In this document: one piece after another, positions 1 through 5,550 of the stretch
Numbering within the stretch: the first letter of the stretch is position 1
Layout of the letters: the number at the start of each line of letters is the position of its first letter
Made by a program: the position numbers and the translations under genes
Assembly (NCBI GenBank): GCA_013298415.1
Contig: JAAFHN010000208.1
Coordinates: 1 to 5,550 of the forward strand
Length of the DNA stretch: 5,550 nucleotides
Direction of reading: 5' to 3'
DNA from: Comamonadaceae bacterium
Lineage (GTDB): Bacteria; Pseudomonadota; Gammaproteobacteria; Burkholderiales; Burkholderiaceae_C
Notes under the pieces: generated by a model
Databases searched by the model: none
What the model was told of the DNA's origin: nothing
The model's input: the letters and a program-made list of their open reading frames with translations, nothing else

Positions 1-2842
1 GGCCCGCCGTGCGAGGATCGACCAGGTTCAAGTACTCCTTGCCGATCAGGGTCCATTCCCGATCCAGCTTGCGCGACACATTCAGGGTGTAGAGCCAGTT
101 GATGTTGCTCGCGTCTTGCCGCCATTCGATGCGGGTGGAGCCCTTCCACAAAGGATCCGCAGTGTATTCCAGGCCCAATCCCAGGGCCGTTTGCTGGCCG
201 GATGAGCTGTTGAGCCGCTCAGCACTGGTGAGCAGCTTCACGCCCTCTGCGATGTTGAGCGTGAATCCGTTGCGCAAACCGATGGCATGCTGAATTTCCT
301 TGCCACTGCCTGAATCACGGATGCGGTACTCGCTGTACACGCTGCCGCCTTCCATGTACTGGCTGTCAAAGCCCATGGACAAGCCTTGAGAAACCGGCCC
401 CGTGCCCAAACCGTACTGACCTGCGTAGCGCTTCGATTGCTCGTAACGAGCGTACAGGCGGGTTTTCGCGCCAAGCGCCCAGTCAGCGCCTAGGTTGTAC
501 TGGGCTTGGCTGTTGCCAGAGAACTCGCGCTGCACATTGCCAGACAATGCGAACTCTTTGGTGGCCTGCCAACGGCCACCCAGCTTGTACAGGTTCACCG
601 GATCGGTGCCATTCACCCGCGAGATCTCGCCATCGAAGGACAAGCCTTCTGCTGGCGTGAACACGGCCCGCAAGAAGCCCTGACTGCGATCCACCGAGGT
701 GGGTGGGGCGGCCGTGGGTACCAAAGCAATCGCGCTGTTGCAGATCACCAGCTGGCCTGTGGCAGGGTCGATGCGCTGGTTGCCCACCTGATCGATGCCG
801 AAGCCGGTGTTGTAGCCCGCCACATTGCCGGCGGTGGTTTGCACTTGGCCCGCGTTCACCGTGCTGGGTGAGCAATTGGAAAGGGTAGTTTCTTGAAGAG
901 AAGCGCTGTTTTGTCGCACACGGCGCGCACCCGCACCCACCGTGAGCTGCTTGCTCAGGCGCAAGTCCGCGCCGAGCTGGCCTGTGGTGCTGTTGGCACC
1001 TGTCACATCGTCTTGCGTGCGCTGTAATTCGGCATTGGCGGTGATGTCTTGGGTGACTTTGTAGCCAAGGTTCACGGTCGCGTCGCTCTTGCCGCCGGTC
1101 ATCCCGCCGCCGGGGTTGTTGAAGTCTGGCGTGCTTTTGGCAATGGCCACTCTGGCGCGCAGGTCGTCATCCGCATGCCGCAGCTCAACTCGCGCAGCCT
1201 GCCCAGTGAACTCACCCGACTTGCCAGCGAAATTGCCGCTCACGTTGGTGTTGAACCCTGACGCCCCCGTGTTAACCACGCTTTGGCTGCGGGCAAGCTC
1301 GGCGATCACTTCGGTGTGCTTGCTCAGCTTGAGCGCCACATTGAGCCCCTGCACCTCAAAGGGCGCAGCAGGGTTGTTGTCCTTCGCTGCTGAGGCGCCG
1401 ATGGTGATTTGTTCGCTGAGCTTGAGCTTCACGTCACCGCCGGTCACCATGAATCGCTCGCCGCCCTGCTCCACTTCGTAGGTGATTCGGATAGACACCG
1501 GGTTGAGCTGGTCGTCAACACTCGGCACGGGGGAGCGGAAAACAATGCGGCCAGAGAACACCTCAAACTCGTAGTCAGCCGAGCGGGTGAGCGGGGTCAC
1601 CTTCAGAATCTGCGTAGTCTGATGCCGGCTGCGGATGATGAGCTCTACCCGCTCCGTGTTCGCCACGCCATTCGGGTTGGAAACTGCGTAAGGACCCGAT
1701 ACGCCACGCCCGGGGAACTCGTCCACGATCTGCCTGAAGGTTTGCTGGGCCGCAAACACATTCGCGACCACCGCGCCTTCCTCGTAGTGCGCCTTCAAGC
1801 CGGGCATGCTGCGCACGTATTGGCTCAGGGCTCGGGAAGGATTGGGATCTTGTGTGCTGTAGTCACCATAGAGCGCGTAGCTCGTGCCTTTATCCAGGCG
1901 CACGAAGAGCTTGTGGGCGCTTTGGGCATCGGCGCCGCGCACGCTTGCATCGCCGTAAACGGGGTAGAACGCGTTTGGATCGATCGTGTTGAAGAGCTTT
2001 TTCGAAGTCTCTTTGTCGGAGTCGTATGCCAAGGTAAGCAGATACTCACCTTTGACTTTGCCCTTCAGATAGAGCGCGGCGCGGGCACCAAAATTGCCTT
2101 TCCCGCCATTGAACTCGCGTGTGAGGCTCTTGAGCTCTTGCTCAAACCCATCGTCTTGCCGGGCTGGAACGAGTTGGCGTGGATCGAACCTGTCTGAGCG
2201 CAGGCGCCCTTCAAGCAAACCAACAGCGATCATTTCCCGTAAATCGGGCACATAGCGCAACACAATTTTCTCGGCCACGCCTTTCACTGAAACCCGCAGC
2301 GTGACCTCTTCCGGTTGATACGGCGCAATCAGGTCAAAACTGGCTTCTCCGTTTTTCACCTGCAACTGGGTGCCAGATTGAAGTTTGTCGAGATCGCCTC
2401 GGCCGGGCCCTGCCTCATCGGTGCTGCGGCCGGGCAGCAACACGCGCACGCCACCGGTGGCCTCAATCGTCACTTCGGTTGCGTCCTTCAGCAACACGCC
2501 GTCTTTGCCAAGCAAACGCAAACTGACCGTGCGGCGGCCCACGCCGTCGGCAGCTAAGGGCGCCAGATTGGCCTTGATCTCAATTTTTTCAACGGGTGAG
2601 GAAAGGCGCTCCAAGAAGCTTGCGAACGGCCTAGGGGAGATCGTTGCCTGATTTCCGGTTTCGAACAGCGACTTTGCTTCGGGCAAATCGGCGCTGCTTG
2701 GCGCAGCGGCGGCACCGGTTTGCGCGCTCGCTGCAGCGCAACACAAACACGCCGCAAGAGCCACCAAGGTGACGCTGAGCCGCTCGTTCGCGAGGCCTCG
2801 TGCGCCCTCACTAACGATAGAGCTGACAGGAGGCCGAATCAT
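1..2842 (-). CDS. Large outer-membrane beta-barrel protein with N-terminal Ig-like domain, 5' part
   Basis: The reading frame is open from ATG 2842-2840 to the left edge, giving 947 codons with no stop in view. I checked it at several points and found the same frame throughout. The start is set by the ATGA overlap with gene A and by an AGGAG 7 bases upstream. Residues 1-40 are an export signal: a long charged n-region, a hydrophobic core LSVTLVALAACLCCAAA, and ASA|Q as a type I cleavage site after residue 40. Residues about 84-197 look like an Ig-like (invasin/Big_1-type) domain, with APLAADGVGRRTVSLRLLGKDG-type strands. A PDLREMIAVGLLEG box follows at 199-212. From about 250 the chain is alternating polar/hydrophobic strands rich in aromatic residues (GARAALYLKG, KLFVRLDKG, SYALYGDY, SIRITYEV), as in large outer-membrane barrels. 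Cys657 and Cys701 bracket a probable loop. The C-terminus is outside the window, so a last barrel strand or an OmpA-type domain cannot be checked. I do not recognise a named gene. It could instead be annotated as a TonB-receptor-like protein, but no plug domain or TonB box is seen. Confidence 0.88.
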   Translation of the reverse strand, partial: MIRPPVSSIVSEGARGLANERLSVTLVALAACLCCAAASAQTGAAAAPSSADLPEAKSLFETGNQATISPRPFASFLERLSSPVEKIEIKANLAPLAADGVGRRTVSLRLLGKDGVLLKDATEVTIEATGGVRVLLPGRSTDEAGPGRGDLDKLQSGTQLQVKNGEASFDLIAPYQPEEVTLRVSVKGVAEKIVLRYVPDLREMIAVGLLEGRLRSDRFDPRQLVPARQDDGFEQELKSLTREFNGGKGNFGARAALYLKGKVKGEYLLTLAYDSDKETSKKLFNTIDPNAFYPVYGDASVRGADAQSAHKLFVRLDKGTSYALYGDYSTQDPNPSRALSQYVRSMPGLKAHYEEGAVVANVFAAQQTFRQIVDEFPGRGVSGPYAVSNPNGVANTERVELIIRSRHQTTQILKVTPLTRSADYEFEVFSGRIVFRSPVPSVDDQLNPVSIRITYEVEQGGERFMVTGGDVKLKLSEQITIGASAAKDNNPAAPFEVQGLNVALKLSKHTEVIAELARSQSVVNTGASGFNTNVSGNFAGKSGEFTGQAARVELRHADDDLRARVAIAKSTPDFNNPGGGMTGGKSDATVNLGYKVTQDITANAELQRTQDDVTGANSTTGQLGADLRLSKQLTVGAGARRVRQNSASLQETTLSNCSPSTVNAGQVQTTAGNVAGYNTGFGIDQVGNQRIDPATGQLVICNSAIALVPTAAPPTSVDRSQGFLRAVFTPAEGLSFDGEISRVNGTDPVNLYKLGGRWQATKEFALSGNVQREFSGNSQAQYNLGADWALGAKTRLYARYEQSKRYAGQYGLGTGPVSQGLSMGFDSQYMEGGSVYSEYRIRDSGSGKEIQHAIGLRNGFTLNIAEGVKLLTSAERLNSSSGQQTALGLGLEYTADPLWKGSTRIEWRQDASNINWLYTLNVSRKLDREWTLIGKEYLNLVDPRTAG
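2839..2842 (-). other. ATGA stop/start overlap between the two genes
   Basis: The minus-strand bases ATGA contain the ATG of the barrel gene (2842-2840) and the TGA of the DUF11 gene (2841-2839). Such overlaps usually mean one mRNA and translational coupling, with ribosomes ending gene A able to restart on gene B. No terminator or promoter fits between the genes. Confidence 0.92.
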
Positions 2843-5550
2843 GGCTTAACTCCTGAGTTTGAGCCCGCTTGCGAAGGGCGAGGTCCCGGCACCACTTGCT
2901 GTTGAGATTCAAGCGCGCCTGGCGCAAGCTTCAGGGCCGGAGATTTGGTCTCAAGCTCAGGGCCAACTGCGCCCGCCGCTGCCCGTCGCGCTTTCACCTG
3001 ATCCAGCACCTCAACCGAGCAAGAGCCTTCGATGAAGTCGGCGCGGTGCAGCTCACCACCCTTCAGATCAACAAAGATGCTGCTGCCATCACCGGCGTTT
3101 CGGTTGCTGCTCGGCAGCAAGCGAGAGCCGCGCGGCAAGGTCGTGCGGTCCACACGTAACACGTGGGTCTGTGGTCGCAGTCCACACATGTTGTACTTGC
3201 CTTCAGAATCGGTGATCACAAAGCTGCCGTCAAGGTTGACCAAGCGAACACCTGGAATGCCCAATTCGTTGGAGCCACCCACGTTGTCTTGCACGTGATT
3301 GCCATTGCAATCCACGTAGACCTTGCCAACCACGCAGCTCTCGTTGCCCAACACACCACCGCTTACCACGACGCGGGCCATCGCGGTGTTGGAGCGGCGC
3401 GGGCTGCCGGTGGCGCGGTCTGTGAAGTTGGCGTAGGCGCGGTTGATGCCATCGCCCTGCTGCGAACCCACACCCAGACGCACGAAGTAGCTCACATTCA
3501 CGACTTGCTTCGGTGCGATGGTGCCCAAATTGATGCTGAAGTTGGTGAGCTCAGCAGCGCTCACATTCACGGAGCGGGTGCCCTGCGCGCTCGTCACTCG
3601 CAACGTGCCAGGAATCAACCTGAAGCCAGCGGGCAGGATGTCGCGCAGCACCACGCCAGCCACGTTGCCCACATCGGCGGTATTGGTCACATTGATGCTG
3701 TAGCGCACGCTGTCGCCCACCTCAGCGCTAGACCGATCAGAAGACTTAGACACGAGGATGCGGCCATCCACGGGCGCGGCAATCTCAATCCTGTCCATCG
3801 GGATGTGGTTGTAGAAGAGCTCGGGAGCAGCGTTCTGGAATTGGGTGTAGACCACACCCAAGACATAAGAGCCGCTTTCACCGGTGCCGGGAGGGTCTGA
3901 GCTAGGCGACATATAACAACGGTCACCAATGTTGATCGCACAGCGGCCCGCTCTCGGATCGTCAGGCAGACTCACAAGCCCACCCTGTTGCAAGGTACCT
4001 CCGGCAGAGACGCCACCATTCATGGCAACCGTGCGTGCGCCACCTCCAACGCCGGCCACGCCAGCCGAAACGGTGCCATAGCCGGGCCGCGAAACCGTAA
4101 ACAGCCAAGTGCCAAGCGGCGGGTTTGAGCGAGGATCAATGAAGAACTGGTAGTAGCCGTCTGGTCCCGTCGTGAACGACGCTGGATCGGACCCGGACAA
4201 GTTCACCAGATAGCGCGTGGCCGGCTCGTAGCCTCCGCTTGGCGTGGGCGCCCACAAAGTCACGACTGCGCCACCGATAGGTTGACGGGTGACAGAATCA
4301 AAGATGATGCCATTTGGATCCAAAGGCAGGTTCTGCTCGACTACGGTGTCGTTGTCGTACAAGCTCACATTGCCGATCCCACCGCTGGTGCGCGCGAGCG
4401 TGGAGGTCGACGCACCCGTGGACGGATTGCCATTGGCGGTCAGCTCCGCGAGGTTGTAAGGCGTGCCGTACACCACGCCATTTGCTGGATTGACGAAGCG
4501 CACCGAGTACCCAGTGCCAGGCACAAGATTCGTGATCAGATAGCGGCCGTCTTCGCCGGTAGTCGCCGAGCCAACCACCACACCGGCGGAGTTCAACACC
4601 TCTACGCGGTACCCAGACAAAGGCACATCCCGCCCGCCGGCGCTCACGTCCACAAATCTGCGGTCGCGATCAGCGTCCACGTACACCCGCCCACTCAACC
4701 TGGCAGTCCGATTGGGAGGCGGTACCAAGATTTCGGAGGCCACGTTGTTGCTGGTGTCCAGTTCAGGCGTCGTCGTCGTCACGCGCACCACAAAGGTCAT
4801 CGTGGTGCCTTGTGTCAACGGCACGACGTAAGGCAACACCAGTGTGACGCTGGCGTTCGGCTGCATTGCAGATGCGACAAATACGACTGTTGTAGCGCCG
4901 TTCGGCAGCGACAGAGTCCCGGTCACGCTCCGGCCAATGCCCGGGCCAAGATTTTCGAAAGTGACCGTCAGGAAGATGGTCGAACCCAGAGTCACGGTGC
5001 CCTGAGGAACCGAAATTCTGGCCCGAAGATCCACGAGCAGGATCTCATCAACCACGGTGGTGCCCACGCTGACGTTGTTGGCACTGTTGCTCTCAGCGGT
5101 GCTGGTGCTGATCGTGCTGGTCGCAGTCACCACCCCACTTGCAGGCAACGCATAGGTGAAGGTGAAGCTTGCACTCGTGTTCGCCGCCAACGTGGCGAGC
5201 ACCGGCAGTGTCATGACTTGACCCGCAACGCTGCCGCCTGTGATCGCAAGCGGTGTGCCACCAGCCATCACCACGCTTCTGCTCACATTCTCTGCCGCGC
5301 TCGGGCCAAGGTTGTAGTACGTGACCATGCCCGTGACCGTCGTGCCCGCTGTGCCGCTGGCAGGCATGCTGATGACTGTTCCCACATCAGCCAAGAGGTT
5401 GACGATGGTGGTGCCCACGCTTGCGTTGTTGGCACTGTTGCTCTCAGCGGTGCTGGTGCTGATCGTGCTGGTCGCAGTCACCACCCCACTTGCAGGCAAC
5501 GCATAGGTGAAGGTGAAGCTTGCACTCGTGTTCGCCGCCAACGTGGCGAG
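2839..5550 (-). CDS. DUF11/SdrD-B modular surface protein, 3' part (start beyond right edge)
   Basis: This is the C-terminal 903 residues of a long exported stalk-like protein, open at the right edge and ending at TGA 2841-2839. Numbering from the first visible codon, I read: the end of a DUF11/CARDB-like repeat (1-50); a complete repeat (about 54-167) whose end nearly copies the first; a divergent third repeat (173-277), each closing with an E..xx..NN signature (NN at 41-42, 158-159, 268-269); an SdrD-B-like module (283-375, with GRVYVDADRD); a carboxypeptidase-regulatory-like module (about 410-495, with TGPDGYYQF); a linker with Cys537 and Cys545; a canonical DUF11 module (596-735, with YSINVTNT and DILPAGF); a second SdrD-B module (739-838, with DCNGN and SEGKYNMCGL); and a Pro/Ala/Ser-rich tail (845-903). 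No transmembrane segment, sortase motif or OmpA domain is seen. A TTG at 5541 is in frame but lies inside a repeat and is not the start. The next gene overlaps its stop, so the two are almost certainly co-transcribed. An adhesin or surface-filament role is inferred from the domain types. The exact function is unknown. Confidence 0.9.
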   Translation of the reverse strand, partial: LATLAANTSASFTFTYALPASGVVTATSTISTSTAESNSANNASVGTTIVNLLADVGTVISMPASGTAGTTVTGMVTYYNLGPSAAENVSRSVVMAGGTPLAITGGSVAGQVMTLPVLATLAANTSASFTFTYALPASGVVTATSTISTSTAESNSANNVSVGTTVVDEILLVDLRARISVPQGTVTLGSTIFLTVTFENLGPGIGRSVTGTLSLPNGATTVVFVASAMQPNASVTLVLPYVVPLTQGTTMTFVVRVTTTTPELDTSNNVASEILVPPPNRTARLSGRVYVDADRDRRFVDVSAGGRDVPLSGYRVEVLNSAGVVVGSATTGEDGRYLITNLVPGTGYSVRFVNPANGVVYGTPYNLAELTANGNPSTGASTSTLARTSGGIGNVSLYDNDTVVEQNLPLDPNGIIFDSVTRQPIGGAVVTLWAPTPSGGYEPATRYLVNLSGSDPASFTTGPDGYYQFFIDPRSNPPLGTWLFTVSRPGYGTVSAGVAGVGGGARTVAMNGGVSAGGTLQQGGLVSLPDDPRAGRCAINIGDRCYMSPSSDPPGTGESGSYVLGVVYTQFQNAAPELFYNHIPMDRIEIAAPVDGRILVSKSSDRSSAEVGDSVRYSINVTNTADVGNVAGVVLRDILPAGFRLIPGTLRVTSAQGTRSVNVSAAELTNFSINLGTIAPKQVVNVSYFVRLGVGSQQGDGINRAYANFTDRATGSPRRSNTAMARVVVSGGVLGNESCVVGKVYVDCNGNHVQDNVGGSNELGIPGVRLVNLDGSFVITDSEGKYNMCGLRPQTHVLRVDRTTLPRGSRLLPSSNRNAGDGSSIFVDLKGGELHRADFIEGSCSVEVLDQVKARRAAAGAVGPELETKSPALKLAPGALESQQQVVPGPRPSQAGSNSGVKP
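2850..2854 (-). promoter_or_regulatory. Shine-Dalgarno sequence of the barrel gene
   Basis: On the minus strand the sequence reads AGGAG, then seven bases (TTAAGCC), then ATG. This is a strong, well-spaced ribosome binding site. It lies within the last codons of the upstream DUF11 gene and fixes the start of the barrel gene at 2842. Confidence 0.85.
5056..5199 (-). repeat. Intragenic DNA repeat, copy 1
   Basis: This 144-base stretch matches 5407-5550 at an offset of 351 bases (117 codons). There are only two differences, adjacent bases at 5071-5072, which turn one Ala codon into a Val codon. The 127 bases 5073-5199 are identical. It encodes the C-terminal half of a DUF11/CARDB-like module (from LATLAANTSASF to VSVGTT). 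Identity at silent positions points to recent duplication or gene conversion rather than old divergence. Confidence 0.95.
5407..5550 (-). repeat. Intragenic DNA repeat, copy 2 (runs off the right edge)
   Basis: This is the second copy of the 351-base-period repeat, and it is still identical to copy 1 where the window ends. The bases between the copies (5200-5406) are the other half of one 117-residue unit. The array probably continues to the right, so the number of units is unknown. Confidence 0.93.

Noticed and set aside
1409..2197. Plus-strand open frame of 262 codons
   Set aside because: It lies wholly antisense to the barrel gene. Its composition (rich in His, Ala, Arg, Val) is typical of a shadow frame in GC-rich DNA, and it shows no domain or recognisable motif. 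The opposite strand has a continuous frame with export signal and strand pattern.
1825..2811. Short minus-strand frames at 1825-2049 and 2554-2811 as separate small genes
   Set aside because: Both lie in other frames inside the barrel gene, have no good ribosome binding site that I could see, and show no sensible protein features.
1..2842. TonB-dependent receptor call for gene B
   Set aside because: No TonB box or plug domain is visible after the signal peptide. An Ig-like domain sits there instead, so only the general barrel call is supported.
3163..3900. Plus-strand open frame of 245 codons
   Set aside because: It is antisense to the DUF11 and SdrD-B modules of gene A, is very rich in His and Ala, and has no recognisable domain. 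The minus-strand frame has clear DUF11 motifs.
2839..5541. TTG at 5541 as the true start of gene A
   Set aside because: The frame stays open to the right edge, and the residues around this TTG (LATLAANTS) recur 117 residues later inside the repeat. It is an internal leucine, not a start.
2839..5550. Gram-positive cell-wall adhesin, suggested by Sdr-type modules
   Set aside because: There is no sortase signal or C-terminal membrane segment, and the coupled gene encodes an outer-membrane type protein. SdrD-B and DUF11 modules also occur in Gram-negative bacteria.

Overview
The window holds two protein-coding genes, both on the minus strand and both cut by a window edge. Together they cover every base, so there is no intergenic space. 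No RNA gene, insertion sequence, CRISPR array, promoter or terminator is visible. GC-rich coding sequence, long antisense shadow frames, a typical Gram-negative export signal and a large predicted outer-membrane barrel point to a Gram-negative bacterium. I would guess a betaproteobacterium of the Burkholderiales, but that rests on general resemblance, not on a marker gene.

In transcription order (right to left), gene A (5550 to 2839) is the last 903 residues of a long modular surface or secreted protein. It is a string of immunoglobulin-like modules: DUF11/CARDB-type repeats, an SdrD-B-like module, a carboxypeptidase-regulatory-like module, a canonical DUF11 module, a second SdrD-B-like module with a calcium-type loop, and a proline-rich tail with no visible anchor. 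Its visible start contains a 117-residue repeat unit followed by the end of a nearly identical copy, so more copies may lie beyond the right edge.

Gene B (2842 down to 1, running off the left edge) starts inside the stop codon of gene A through a 4-base ATGA overlap, with a good Shine-Dalgarno sequence in the end of gene A. It encodes at least 947 residues: an export signal, an Ig-like/invasin-type domain, and then hundreds of residues of alternating beta-strand pattern that look like a large outer-membrane beta-barrel.

The tight coupling suggests the two products are made together and act together at the cell surface. The working idea is a modular stalk or adhesin (A) with an outer-membrane barrel partner (B) that could anchor, export or display it. 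That functional link is inference. The sequence itself shows the overlap, the domain layouts and the lack of an anchor at the end of A.
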